Notes under the pieces: generated by a model
The model's database searches: none
What the model was told of the DNA's origin: nothing
What the model saw: the letters and a program-made list of their open reading frames with translations, nothing else
Assembly (NCBI GenBank): GCA_023362775.1
Contig: JALMGJ010000006.1
Span: 8,083,001-8,147,000 of the forward strand
Length of the DNA: 64,000 nt
Origin: Charina bottae
Taxonomy: Eukaryota; Chordata; Lepidosauria; Squamata; Charinaidae
Direction of reading: 5' to 3'
Part shown: piece by piece, positions 32,555 to 43,659 of the stretch
How the letters are laid out: every line of letters begins with the position of its first letter
How positions within the stretch are numbered: position 1 is the stretch's first letter
Position numbers and translations under genes: made by a program

Positions 32555-32615
32555 ATGCTGGAACCGCCCAGAGTTGCTGGAAGTCGGGCAACGTATAAAT
32601 TTAATAAATTATTAT
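32555..32615 (+). mobile_element. L2-like LINE 3' tail scrap
   Basis: 'ggaaccgcccagagttgctgg' followed by 'acgtataaatttaataaatt' matches the 3' terminus of the L2-like copies. It is cut off on the 5' side. Confidence 0.6.
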
Positions 32616-32761
32616 TGTATACACAGCAACGTGAAATCACAGCTGCCAGTTCTTTAGCTGGTGTTGGCCTTCATTCACATCTAGTTCTTCCCAAGAACCT
32701 AGGATGTTGTAACGTATCAGCCTAGTGTATGTGCAGACCCAAGCAATGTGGCCTTTTATAA

Positions 32762-33087
32762 TTAACAGGTGGAAATTTTGTCAACGCGCAGATTTTCTAA
32801 ATGCCATCCAAGGATTTTTGGTATGGCACCCAGTGTGCTGATAACTACTGGGACCACCACTGCCAGTTTATGCCATAATCTTTCAATTTCGGTTTTCAGA
32901 TCTTGATACTTTATTATCTTCTCCAATTCTTTGTCTTCTATTCTACTATCCCCCGGTATTGCCACATCAATTATCCACAGTTTCTTCTTTTCAACCACAG
33001 TTAAATCTGGTGGGTTATGCGACAAGACTTTATCAGTTTGTATTCAGAAATCCCATGGTATTTTAACCTGCTCATTTTCGACTACTA
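32762..33087 (-). mobile_element. R4/Dong-type LINE C-terminal endonuclease fragment
   Basis: The minus frame (33025 to 32762) reads PPDLTVVEKKKLWIIDVAIP, then DKELEKIIKYQDLKTEIERLW, VVVPVVISTLGAIPK. The PD...(about 12)...IDVAIP spacing and the KYQDL helix are typical of the restriction-like endonuclease region at the C-terminus of R2/R4-type LINEs. R4 elements are known in lizards. The flanking (TAA/ATT)n tracts fit the TAA preference of Dong-type elements. The reverse transcriptase is missing, and an alternative clade with the same C-terminus cannot be excluded. Confidence 0.65.
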
Positions 33088-33098
33088 TAATATTACTA

Positions 33099-33182
<84 letters not shown>
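33088..33182. repeat. (ATT)n microsatellite
   Basis: About 28 units with one interruption (ttaattatt) near 33137. It adjoins the truncated 5' side of the R4-like fragment. Confidence 0.97.
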
Positions 33183-35941
33183 CCAATTGTTAAAGGATGA
33201 AACAAGCAAAAATAATGACCCTGGGCTTAGAGTCTATGTGTGAACCCTCCTTTTTATTCATTATTAGCACTGTTAGTTGGTGAATATTTGTATATTGCAG
33301 TGATTAACACTACGTATTTTCAGAAAAGCTGAAAATTCACTTAAAACAGGAAAGTGGGGTTCTTCTTATTCTCTTAAAGCGTATGGCCTTTTGGAAAGTT
33401 GTAAAGACCTGGATTTTCTGGAAGCCCTTTGAGGACTGATTATTGCTATGTTGTTTTATACTTTTTATCATGTTATTATGATCTTACTTTATTACATATA
33501 CTGTAAATTGCCTAGAGACCGATTGGACTAAGATGGTGTATAAGCAAACAAATAAATGAATGCTGAGCCTTTTGAGGCTTATAGTCTTTAAAGCTGAAGT
33601 GGCTTTGTCATTTTAATCATTCAGAATCCTAGGCTAGTTTTCAAGGGGATTTGTCTGTTGGAGCAAAAGCAGCCCATATTTTCTGACACCTTAAAGACTA
33701 ATGCATTTATTATAACATAAACTTTTCTGGAAAATTAACTGGATGGCCATTTGTGTGGGCAGTAAAAAGGATACTTCAGGGAGAAATTTAATTCCAGAGG
33801 TACACAGACAGTTGGCCCTTCTGGAAGACCAGCCTTTCCATCTCCAACTTTTTGATTTCAGCATAAAATGCATCTGAGATAGATCCAGCCTGTGGGGACA
33901 GTTCAATTCTCAGATCTAATTCCTGTTTTTCCATCTTTGCAACTTTTAATGTGTGTATTTTAGAGCAGGCAAGTGGATTGATTATGTGCCACCAAGTCAA
34001 TGTCAACTTTTAGTGATCTTATGGTAATATTGCAATACCAGGGATCTCGTCACATGCCCAGACTGGCATTACACCTTTATCTAGCAACCCTCTTTGACAG
34101 AAATCTCTATGTTAGTCTGAAGGTTCTTATCATATCCTACCTCTAGGTTAACCAACTCATTGGTGTAAGAATGGTGGTGTCAAGGCCAACAATTGTGTTG
34201 CCAATGGCCAGTAAATTGACAAATAATTTCATTGCCTGCATTGCTGATTTTTCATTTCCCTCTTGCCTCTCCATACAAAGAGATGTAAGTTCTCCCAGGA
34301 TAATATTCCATGTTATCTGATCAAATGATGGCAGTCCTTGAAATTTTATGCTATAATGTTAGACTTTATGGTGCCAGGAGACACTTTGGTGTTAAATTAT
34401 ACTAGTCCTGTCAAGCTGCTGTTTTGCTTCCGTCCAAATTCCTCAGATGCTCACCCAAGGAAGAGCTTCCAAATTCATCTCAGAATTGTGCTTTAGGCAA
34501 AACTTGGTGCCAGCTGTAGTTTAAATTTAGTATTACATTTATGTCACCACTTTCCTCTGTAATGGGATTTCAGAAGAACATACATGAGATCTTCAGGGAG
34601 CAGTGATGAAACTGTTTTACTCAGCTTTAGTAAAGTCAGTGCAGGTACTTCAGGCTAGTAAGTAAATAAACATTGATTGGAATCAACAACCATCTTTCAG
34701 AGTATAATCTGGAATTAGCCATAGGAATGGTGTGTCTCCAGTTAAAAATATCAAACAAGGTGAGAACTAGATAGAGCCAACTTTACAGTAATGACTCCTA
34801 GGAAACGAGAGGTCTGTTTGCCATTGATAAATTCCAGGAATAGGGTTTATAGTTCTATTTTTGTGTGTTTCCTGATATGGCCAGGATCTTTGTGGCAGTG
34901 CCTTTGGGACACTACAGTCAGAGCAAGCTCAGGGGAGGCAGGGAAATTGTGAGATTTTTGTCCATGCCTGCATTGCACCAATCTATGGGATGCTTTTTGC
35001 AGCCATTTGGCACAGACAAACAAATCATGATGCAAGACGGATACAAAATGCCATCAACATGGCAGAGAAAACCACTGGCGATCATGTGTTTGTGCATGTG
35101 GGTGTATGTACGGATAGAGATTGGAGATCAGAGACATTCCCGTGAACTTGGGAGATATTATGGAAGTCTGAGCGACCTGTGATATTTCTCAAACACAATC
35201 CATATGGACCCGACACACAGAGCTGGAAAGAAAGCACATTCCTGGCTCAAAACAACTGATGCTGAGTTCTCCTGTGGGTATGCATATGCTCATCTCCAAC
35301 CTCTCACTATTGCACAGTTCTTTCCTATGCCCAGAAGAGGGACAAAACCCAGCTTCTTTCCACAATGAAACCAAATCTGGGGTGAAGCTAGACAGGCCGG
35401 GGCATGCAGAGGGAGGGAGAAAGGGGATGAGATCAAGTTTTCGTTTGACACCATGCGAATCCTGACTTCCCTCTGGGATGTGCACTGGCCCTTTCTCTTT
35501 TCTATCTTTGGCTCCTGCTGATTCCATTTCCCATCATTCCCTTGACCTTGGAGGTCACCTGTCATTGGAAGATGAACCTTTGAATGCCTGGAGGAGACCC
35601 TACGGTGGTTCTTATCTCTCTGTTTCGCCTCATATCTCTGGCCGAGTTTTAAATTATTCATCCACTTGCGCTTTCTGCAAGTTACACATCTCCATCACCT
35701 CGTTTTCCCTCCCCGACCCCCACTGCTTCTCCCCTTCTCCTCCCCTTTGTGGGGAAAGACGGTATCCTTGGGAACCTTATCAAAGATCACCGTTTGAGGC
35801 TCCAGAAATGAAATAAAAGAGGAAATTGGCTGTATTAGCATAAGAGGAGTCAGTCTGCAGTTGAAAACACATCAGCCGAGAGCTTTCTCTGGCATCCCTT
35901 ATCTACAGCCTCTGATCGCTTCTTCATTTATCTGCCCAGGG

Positions 35942-35942
<1 letters not shown>
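33183..35942. other. Long unassigned stretch, mostly complex sequence
   Basis: No accepted gene. 33975-34085 has 'tatgtgccaccaagtcaatgtcaac', which resembles an old LINE 3' end. 34150-34350 and 35560-35830 are complex and repeat-free within the window. Overlapping frames of 100-123 residues at 34865-35816 on both strands have no domain, and their overlap argues against coding. Confidence 0.4.
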
Positions 35943-35986
<44 letters not shown>

Positions 35987-35992
35987 CACATG
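35943..35992. repeat. (TG)n(CG)n microsatellite
   Basis: About 19 TG units then CGCGCG and CA, a composition prone to alternative (Z) DNA. It ends near 'gcatgcatgcatg'. Confidence 0.95.
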
Positions 35993-36087
35993 GGTATGCA
36001 TGCATGCATGTGAAATTTATACAAAGGGTTGTCCAAAATGATAAATAAACAGTTTAAGCTTCTCAAAATAGATTTCAGCACTTCCAA

Positions 36088-36090
<3 letters not shown>

Positions 36091-36146
<56 letters not shown>
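36091..36146. repeat. (TC)n microsatellite
   Basis: About 27 perfect TC units, 100 bp from the (TG)n tract. Confidence 0.97.
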
Positions 36147-36150
<4 letters not shown>

Positions 36151-37108
36151 ATAATTAATGTATAGAAGGGAACTGGGCCGTTCAGCATCGCAAGATTATG
36201 AAAAAAGGAGACAATCAAGAATTTCTGACCAAAGGATAAAAAGAAAGATGCATCTAGGCAAATATGGGTTGTTTAGTTGGGTACAACAAGTGTGAACTGA
36301 GTAAATGAGTTTTGTTAACCAAGTCTGGAGTTTAAGGGGTTGTGTGAATCCTGGTTTCAGTAGAAGCTTAGACACCAAATCTTGGACTAAGCCAGATATA
36401 GCTGTTCTGCAACAGCAATTGGTAGATGGGGCCTTTGGATTAGGCACATTTGATACATGAATCGGATAAATGCTATCTCTTCCTTTTTTCTGATCAAAAC
36501 TCTTGCAGTATTTTTTCATCTCCTGTTTTTCCACCTTCCGCTAGATCCAAGCTCGATGAATTAGTGGCTGTCCTTTCTCCCACATTCTTCTTTTTTCTTT
36601 TTTTAACAGTTCACCTTCTTTCTACCTCATTTGTGGAAAAAATTACAAATGTTGGTGAGTTCTTATCAAAAAGCCAACAGAAAGAAATTCTCCATCATCC
36701 CAGATTGCTGCTGAATCGTAATTGCGTATGACAGATGGGCAACATTATGGCATGAGTAATCATATTATATCATATATCATATATATCTTGTTAACATTAT
36801 GCCATGAGTAATCATATTATCTGCATTTGATAAATGTGATTTAATTTAAATTCATTTTTTCCAGCCTAGTGGAACCCTGGAAACTCAGAAGGGACTGTGT
36901 CTGTCCTTCTGTCTGTCCAGCAGCAGGATAACTCTCTGGAAACAGAATGGAAGATCAAATTTGATGCAGGAGGAGAAGCCATCAAAAGAAGGTTGAGTTC
37001 AAAAATAGGCAAAATCAGGCCATGGGCTGTAGAGCAAAAAATAAAAAATCTTCAATTCCCCCCCCCCCAAAAAAAATAGCATCTCTATTGGTGAGGCAAT
37101 GGGGCATT
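36147..37108. other. Unassigned sequence with a short duplication
   Basis: The phrase 'aacattatg.catgagtaa' plus 'tcatattat' occurs at 36741 and 36793 (period about 52). 36262-36375 carries the old repeat words 'ggtttag/gtgtgaat'. A C-run then A-run lies at 37060-37077. Confidence 0.5.
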
Positions 37109-37109
37109 G

Positions 37110-37410
37110 GGCTGGAATTTATTTATTTTTTTAAAAAAAATAACTTTATTAATTTTCAGAGTATACTTAAAATACAAAATGTAGAATATAGAAAAGATAG
37201 AGTACAAAACTAAAGAGGAAAGAAAAATGATAAAAGTGCAGAATTAGGAGGAAAACAGAAACTGAAAGTGACTTCTGACCTTCTCCAATACAGATATAAC
37301 TGCATTTACAAATATAATCTCTTACCATTAGTTAAACCTTAGTAACATTATTTCTATCAAATCAAACCATTTAATCATCAAAACCCAAAATCAAAGCTTC
37401 ATTTTTTTTT
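37110..37410 (-). mobile_element. L1 LINE 3' UTR
   Basis: The plus strand 'gaaagtgacttctgacctt' and 'cagatataactgcatt' is the reverse complement of the L1 3' UTR at 20.7 kb, and the unit starts with the T/A-rich end expected of a minus-strand copy. No ORF2 remains. Confidence 0.75.
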
Positions 37411-37860
37411 TGGAATCATTTATTTGTTTGCTTGCTTGCTTGCTTGTTCGATTTATATTCCTAATGTAATCTAAGTGACTCTCGGCAATTTTCAAAGTCT
37501 GAACAACATTAAGACCTCCACAGTAAGCATTATAAGTAGACATAAAAACAGTTAAAAATGAAAACAAGGACTGCCAGCGCTTTGAGGTAGGCCAGCTCAG
37601 GAATGTGACAAAGGTCACAGGAAGTATAGGAATGCCACTTAAATTGTTGTAGGGTATATTAACAGAATCTTGAAAGCCTGTAATGGTTTCCCTTGAGTCC
37701 CTCTTGAAATAAATTAGTTTTAACTGAATTTTAAAATGTTAGCTACCCCCCCTTTTTTTAAAAAAAATCTTGCCCCAGCTTATTTTTTGGAGTATGGCCC
37801 CTGGCATCTTACTCAAAAGCTGATTTTGGCCCTTAATCCAATTGCATTGTTGGGAGTCAG
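37411..37860. other. Unassigned sequence
   Basis: Only a short (GCTT)n at 37430-37446 and T/A runs are visible. Confidence 0.4.
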
Positions 37861-37865
37861 GCAGT

Positions 37866-38012
37866 ATAAATATAAAATATAAAATAATATAAAATATAAA
37901 ATATAAAATAATATAAAATAATATAAAATAATATAAAATAATATAAAATAATATAAAATAATATAAAATAATATAAAATAATATAAAATATAATAAAATA
38001 TAATAAAATAGT
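37866..38012. repeat. (AATATAAAAT)n AT-only minisatellite
   Basis: About 14 units of a 10-bp AT-only word with a few 8-9 bp variants at both ends. The tyrosine/isoleucine/phenylalanine frame that crosses it is not a gene. Such a tract is expected to unwind easily. Confidence 0.95.
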
Positions 38013-38323
38013 CATGCACTCCTAGTCTAGAATATTGTATAACTAATGCATTTAATCAAAAAAAGGGACAGAAAGGTCACTATCTTCCCCTTGCCTTGAG
38101 GCTCATAAATCCTCTGCAGAGCTCAGAATTGGTGACTTCTCACAATGTGCTCTGGAGGGAGGTGGCCTTGAAGAAGATTCTGGAAAATCTGGTTTATTCA
38201 AATGCAGTGGCCAGATTGTAGCTGACTATCATAGGCTTGTTTTTTTTCCCTGGATGCAGTTCAAAGCCTTGGGTATGAACTTGCTATGCATTTTAGAAGC
38301 GGACTGCCTTAGGATCATAGAGT
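38013..38323. other. Unassigned sequence
   Basis: No gene or recognised repeat. Confidence 0.4.
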
Positions 38324-38324
38324 C

Positions 38325-39470
38325 CTAGAGTTCGGAGGGGCCAATGAGGTCATTGAGTCTTACTTACAACCGAAATCCAAATTAAAGAATCTCAGACATA
38401 CTGTATGGCTGACTGGCCTTAATTTGGACACATCTAATGAAGAAGAGCCCACCACAATTACCGTATATATAATTGCTTCCATTGTTGAACTCTTCTTACT
38501 GGTAGGAAGAGTCCTCCCCCAACTCCAAAGTCAGGATCTGCCATTCTGTCACTAAATCCATTATTCTGTGTCCTGCGCTCTGGAACACCAGAGAACCAAG
38601 TCTTGAGGTTCTTCTATATAATATTCTTCTGGTATTTGAAGTTCTAGCATAAGCATGCCCAGGTCCTTGATCTCTCATCGTTGGACTTCACTTCCAGTCC
38701 CTTGATCACTGTTCTTCTCCAGAACTTACTCCAGTTTCTCCAAATACTTCTTTTTTTAAAAAAACAAAGATAAAAAACTACAAAAAACAAAAAAAACACT
38801 ACAAAAAAACACACTAAAAGTGTAAAAACACAAAAGTTACATACATACAGGTGACTTCCAGCTTTCAACAGCAAGAATATACAGCAATTCCCATTAACAA
38901 ACCCTTCCTCTATATCAAACCATAATCACCATAATCACATTATTTCTATAAATCCCTCCATTAACACATATACAACTCTCTAATACAATTACTCCTTCCC
39001 CTTACATAATATATAATATATATATATACACACACATTTAAATTTCTACTTCAAACTTCCCTCCCTCTTAAAAAATAATCCATTTAATTTTTTTTTCTTT
39101 CTACTACTATTCTATATACTTCTGTCTACACAATAAGCATCAAATTATAGAAACAAATAAATTGTCTGACTTTATAATAAACAATCTTAACCCTATTAGA
39201 TCTAAAAAACAGTATAAACATTATTATATTTTATCAATATCCTTTAAGTTTTACAAATCTATAACCCTATAAATCCTAATCCAAACCATAAAAAAAAGAA
39301 AAAAATCATATTAGTCTCATTATCAATCCAATTAAATATTCTTAATTTTTATAAATTGTCTGCCTTTATAATTAACAATCAGTTTCTCCAAATACTTCTT
39401 GAAGTGTAGCGTCCAAAGCGGGATGCAATAGTTGAGAGGAATTCTGACCAATGCTGAATGTGAATTGCTA
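38325..39470 (-). mobile_element. CR1 LINE 3' end, split by an L1-like insertion
   Basis: The plus strand opens 'ggatcatagagtcctagagttcgg' and continues 'gaggtcattgagtc', the reverse complement of a CR1 3' end (ordinarily ...ATGATTCTATG). It resumes at about 39401 with 'gaagtgtagcgtccaaagcggg'. The two parts are separated by the insertion at 38752-39379. Confidence 0.78.
38752..39379 (-). mobile_element. L1-like insertion inside CR1
   Basis: About 630 bp of A-rich sequence including 'caggtgacttccagcttt', the complement of an L1 3' UTR phrase. The host sequence cagtttctccaaatacttct is present on both sides (38731-38750 and 39380-39399), a target duplication of about 20 bp as expected for L1-type insertion. 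Confidence 0.75.
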
Positions 39471-41020
39471 AAATAAAATACTAGAATTTAAAATTAGAGA
39501 ATGGTTAAATTGTCCTTTCACAAAATGGCTGCCACCAGAGCAATCCTGTCCATGAGAGAGTTTGAGCAAAGGAGACTGTGAATCACTGGGGAAAATGTCA
39601 AACCAGGAAGAAGCTTGAAACTTCAAATAGAGAAGGGGGAGAAATGGCCATGAGAGACATGTTCCAGTCAAATTCAGTCCTATTGCAATTTAATCTTTGC
39701 TATAGACAATTTGAAAAGTATGGGAACACTGATAACCAGCCCACTCTGGATCAGACAAGAATTAAAAGCTGGATTTTGGAAGAACTACAAAGAAGAAGAA
39801 AAGGAAGAGTTTGTTCTTTTTGACACCCACAATGCTGGGTTTTTTCCTGCTTGCTTCCTTTCACACCAGTGCATTGTAGGTCTGTGGATACTTATCGCAA
39901 TAGCTCCCTTGGTATATGAGCCTTCTGACCGCTGTTGCCTCAGGAAACCTAGCAAAGACAGCTCAGATTATTTCAGCCGCCCACCAACAATTCACATCTC
40001 ACCCCAAACCATGTTCTCAAATGCTTAAACGACTTCCAAACGCTTGGCAAACTGGCGAGTTGAGCAGCACATGCCTGTGGAGCAGTTCATATTACTATCT
40101 GCCATCATTTCCCCTAAAGTATACAACTCTTTGGGGGAAAGCAAGGAACGGTTTCAAAGCTCAGTGATGTTTATCCAAGGCCCTAATTGACTCTGCACAA
40201 AAAAATATTGGCTTTTGGTCTGTTTTCCCTTACAAAGCTGATACTGAAACATGGTACTATCCAAAACAGCTGATGAAACTGTCTTCATACTCTGGGCTTT
40301 TTTTCAACTTTGATAACACTAGCTGAGGAGAGAAAGAAGGAGGAGTTGCTCTCAGAGGAGCACCAACCCAAGTGAGGTTTTCTGTTGGGTGGGATACAGG
40401 CAACAGTATCTCAGCAAGGTAGTCCTCTCAATCAGTAATTCTAGCTTGCAAAGAATAGCGTGCATAGAGAACAGGCTTGGGATCAAACTGGACTTTGATC
40501 GCTTGGTGGCATATGGGCCCAAACAGCCCCAAACCTAATCAGTACCGTCCTTATTATTTGCAGCGCCTTGCGGCATGGGTGCAGCTAAAACTGAGAACCA
40601 AACCTACTCCCTTTCCATATGGGATGAGATGGGAGGGATGGGAAAGCTTTGATTGATCCAAGTCATGATGGGCAACAGAGGTCAAGATCTCTGAGCCCAT
40701 CTAGAGATGACCACAGCATATAGAAGATTGAGAGCTGGAATGTAAGAGGAGTAAATGGTAAAGAGCAGGAATGAATGAATGAAATGAAAACAAGAAACTA
40801 AGGACTTCCAGCCAGATGGTTGCCTTAAAGTGCAACCCTTCAGTCTGTGAGCTTGTAAGAAAGCATGCCAGCATGTACATTGATGAGCTGCATCCTCCCT
40901 TAGTAGTTTTAGATCAACCAACTTTTTCAAGTTATATGAAAAAAAAAATGGTAGAGTTTCCTAGCTGCATTTCACCTTCTACTGAACCATTGGAACTTCT
41001 GACAGATGGCTAAATCCATA
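39471..41020. other. Unassigned sequence
   Basis: No accepted gene. Frames of 80-105 residues near 39.6-40.2 kb overlap in different frames and have no domain. Confidence 0.4.
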
Positions 41021-41028
41021 CTCTATAG

Positions 41029-41406
41029 CAGTGTTTCTTAAACTTTTTGCTTTCAGGATCCCTTCCCACTTTTAAAAATTATGGAGGACCCCAAAAGAGC
41101 TTGGGGGTTGGTTTGTATGGGTTGTATTTATTGGTATTTACCATATTAAACATTAACATTGATGCACTCGTAGAATATTTATTTATTGAATCATGTAAAA
41201 ATAACAATATTAAACCCATTGGATAGTAATATAAAATATTTTTAATGAAAAAGTTCTATATTTTTAACAAATAAAAGTAATAATGAGAAGAGTGATGTTG
41301 TAAATTGTAAATTTTTGCAAATATCTACAAAATCTGGCAAATAATTTTGATTTCGTGGACCCGGAGAGGGTCTTGGGGTCCTCGGACCATGCTTTAAGAA
41401 ATGCTG
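41029..41406. mobile_element. hAT DNA transposon, non-autonomous (378 bp)
   Basis: Ends CAGTGTTTCTTAAACTTTTTG and 'gctttaagaaatgctg' are inverted. An 8-bp duplication with one mismatch (ctctatag / ctctatgg) lies at 41021-41028 and 41407-41414. The interior ('ggaccccaaaagagctt', 'ttggtatttaccatatta') is AT-rich with no transposase frame. Confidence 0.85.
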
Positions 41407-41583
41407 CTCTATGGGATGGTATACTGTAGTGCTACTTTTTGAGATTTTTTTGTAAACCAGCCAGAGTAGTTTGGAGCACAGAACCAGGACTATCCTAGTC
41501 AAATCAGGACACATAGTGAGGCTAAACATAATTAGGCTGCTTAGAATAATCTGGTCTGCTTTCTGCCTTGTATCCAGAAGTGT

Positions 41584-41781
41584 TGTCAGGGAGATAACTG
41601 GCAAAGAAGGAGGGGGCTCCCTCCAGGGGGAGAAACGCATGCATAGTAATGAATCGCTTTGCTTTCCTCCCAAGAGGCTAAAGAAGGCCCCACCCTGATT
41701 TCTTGGACCATTTCTCTGAGCATTACTAGTTCATTTTAGTTTAGCTGGATTCTGTCTAGTAGAGTAGGTCAATAAAGCACA
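41584..41781 (+). mobile_element. Solo LTR, short variant
   Basis: Shares 'gagataactgg', 'gagggggctccctccaggg' and 'ggattctgtctagtagagtag' with the LTR at 49258-49507. It then diverges just after the AATAAA signal. Flanks agtgt (41579-41583 and 41782-41786) could be a 5-bp duplication, but the end position is uncertain. Confidence 0.6.
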
Positions 41782-41836
41782 AGTGTATTGCTCAGCCATA
41801 ACTTTCATCTGAACTCTTGGATTGTACTATAGTGAA

Positions 41837-42000
41837 TGGCAGTGCAGTATAGTGATTAAGGTGCTGAACTAGGATTGGAAAGACCCAGGTTCAGCTCCAC
41901 CTTCAGCCATGGAAGCTCACAGGGTGAGGAAATGCTATGTATACCCCTTAGACTCTAAGGCAGGGTATAAATCTAACAAATCCAATACAAACTAATCATC
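41837..42000 (+). mobile_element. tRNA-derived SINE, second Sauria-type head
   Basis: Head 'gcagtgcagtatagtgattaaggtgctgaactaggat', then 'gacccaggttcagctcc', 'agccatggaagctcacaggg', and the tail 'ggcagggtataaatctaacaaat'. Its middle (the ccttgggccag part) is reduced. Confidence 0.75.
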
Positions 42001-42364
42001 CTTTGGTTTAGAGACTTTTCAGGAATTGACTAGTGCATTACTGTACTGACCTCAACCAGCTAATCAACATTCTTTCTCTTTCTGACTCTATAGGATAGAA
42101 CCTGAGATTAAGTTAGGGTTAGTAAACACATGGCCCTTTAGACATTTTCGGACAATTCCCATCAACCCTCACACATTGCCACCACTGCTTTCGGTGAGTC
42201 ACAATTGAAATGTGGAGAGGTCCTGGGTCTCACTGCCCTACCAAAGATGAATCAGCATCATAGCAGGTCTAGTTCACATTCATACATTTAAAATGCCCTC
42301 TAGAATAAAGCAAAAAAAGAACAGAAATTCAATGGACATGAAGGGGAGAATTCAATGCTTTTGA

Positions 42365-42599
42365 ATTCTAAGGGACTTAGAAATAAACATCTCAAAATAA
42401 CCATGACCTAGCCCCAGGTGCAAGGTCACACAGCCACCCTAGAAACATATTTAAGGATTCCCTTACTAACTTTACTCAGACTGAAGAAGCTCCTTGGATA
42501 AGGAGTGAAACGTTTCCACTGAGAAAATAGAAATCCAGTTGACATGATTCAAGCCACAGACTGTTCCACCTGGATGACTGAGAACCTTCATCGACATAC
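42365..42599 (+). mobile_element. Penelope-like element HHR-A, right arm only
   Basis: 235 bp from 'gggacttagaaataaacat' to 'gagaaccttcatcgac', covering the arm but not the middle. A perfect 13-bp target duplication, tcaatgcttttga, lies at 42352-42364 and 42600-42612. Confidence 0.78.
42481..42519 (+). ncRNA. Hammerhead-ribozyme-like motif, HHR-A
   Basis: All core parts are intact: CUGAAGA, CUCCUU/AAGGAG helix II, GAAA and ACGU. Confidence 0.58.
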
Positions 42600-42623
42600 T
42601 CAATGCTTTTGAGTTTTTGTTTT

Positions 42624-42900
42624 TCATAGAATTATGGAGTTGGAAGGGAGTCTAAAGGTCATTTCATCCAACCCACTGCAATATGCAGGGATCCAATTAA
42701 ACCATCTATTTGACATGTCCAGCTTCTTCTTAAAAACTGCAGAGAATGAGAACTCGCAATCTCCATCCAGTGTTGTACAGATCTTGCCATAATGAAAGTT
42801 TTCCTTATATTTAAAAGAAAAAGAAAGGTAGCTGAAATATATACCTGCTATTTCTGGTCCTAGTTTCTCTGACCATACAAAATAGTTCTTGATATCGCCT
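42624..42900 (-). mobile_element. CR1 LINE 3' end
   Basis: The plus strand 'catagaattatggagttggaaggg' and 'ggtcatttcatccaaccc' is the reverse complement of the CR1 3' terminus, followed by the 'gacatgtccagcttcttctt' part. Decayed. Confidence 0.8.
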
Positions 42901-42924
42901 AATATTCTGTTAAATATTCTGTTA

Positions 42925-43008
42925 AATAAATATTTTGTTGTAAACTACCCAGAGTCCCCCTTGGGGGGGTTGGGTGGTGATAAATTTGATTAAATAAATA
43001 AATAGTCT
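42925..43008 (+). mobile_element. L2-like LINE 3' tail scrap
   Basis: 'gtaaactacccagagtccc', then 'ttgggtggtgataaa' and (TAAA)n. It is the same 3' end as at 5.6 and 26.6 kb, placed head-on to the CR1 fragment. Confidence 0.7.
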
Positions 43009-43039
43009 TAGGCTGCCAGTGTAGGTAGACTTCAGATGT

Positions 43040-43110
43040 GTAGACATCAACTCTCTGAATTCTCCAGCCAGTATAACCGCTGAGGATTCTGGGAGTTGAA
43101 GGTCACTGTC
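43040..43110. mobile_element. Decayed hAT MITE fragment
   Basis: 'agacttcagatgtgtagacatcaac' and 'gattctgggagttgaagg' are remnants of the two arms of the palindromic hAT MITE family. Confidence 0.45.
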
Positions 43111-43332
43111 TGGTAGGCACCCAGACTGGATAAGGGTGCCTACAGAATCAGAATCATCCAGCTTACAGAATCAGGAGAAACACAGTGAATTTCTTTCAAG
43201 ATTTGAGGATTTACGGAAATTATTTTGCCTGGCTTTGAGATTTCTATGTAGAGCCCCGAGATTTCTTGCAGCAACATTTGGATGTCTGCTCTGTTCAAGG
43301 AAAGGAGAATAACACAATTTATTGCTTCTTAA

Positions 43333-43442
43333 CAGTATTATTATTATTATTATAATCTTCTTCTTCTTCTTCTTCTTCTTCTTCTTCTTCTTCTTCTTCT
43401 TCTTCTTCTTCTTCTTCCTCCTCCTCCTCCTCTTCTTCTTCT

Positions 43443-43522
<80 letters not shown>
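43333..43522. repeat. 190-bp compound microsatellite (ATT)(CTT)(CTC)(CT)(AT)
   Basis: Five simple motifs follow each other without spacer: ATT, then a long TTC/CTT array with a CTC block, then (CT)n, then (AT)n. All six frames stay open over parts of it, which explains the apparent Glu-rich and Arg-rich peptides; no gene is present. The block order suggests successive slippage from one pyrimidine tract. Confidence 0.97.
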
Positions 43523-43525
<3 letters not shown>

Positions 43526-43659
43526 CTTCAGAAAACCTCCCATACATAAGAACTCCTTCTTTTCCATAACATAGTGGCCTTCAGGGGCGCTGCTCCACAA
43601 TTGGCCGGTTGTGAGACCCTGTTTTTCAAGTTGGGATAATATATATATTAGTATTAAGG

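Noticed and set aside
35189..35816. Overlapping 112-123 residue frames as an exon
   Set aside because: Three mutually overlapping frames on both strands are open at once, which fits a low stop-codon stretch rather than selection on one frame.
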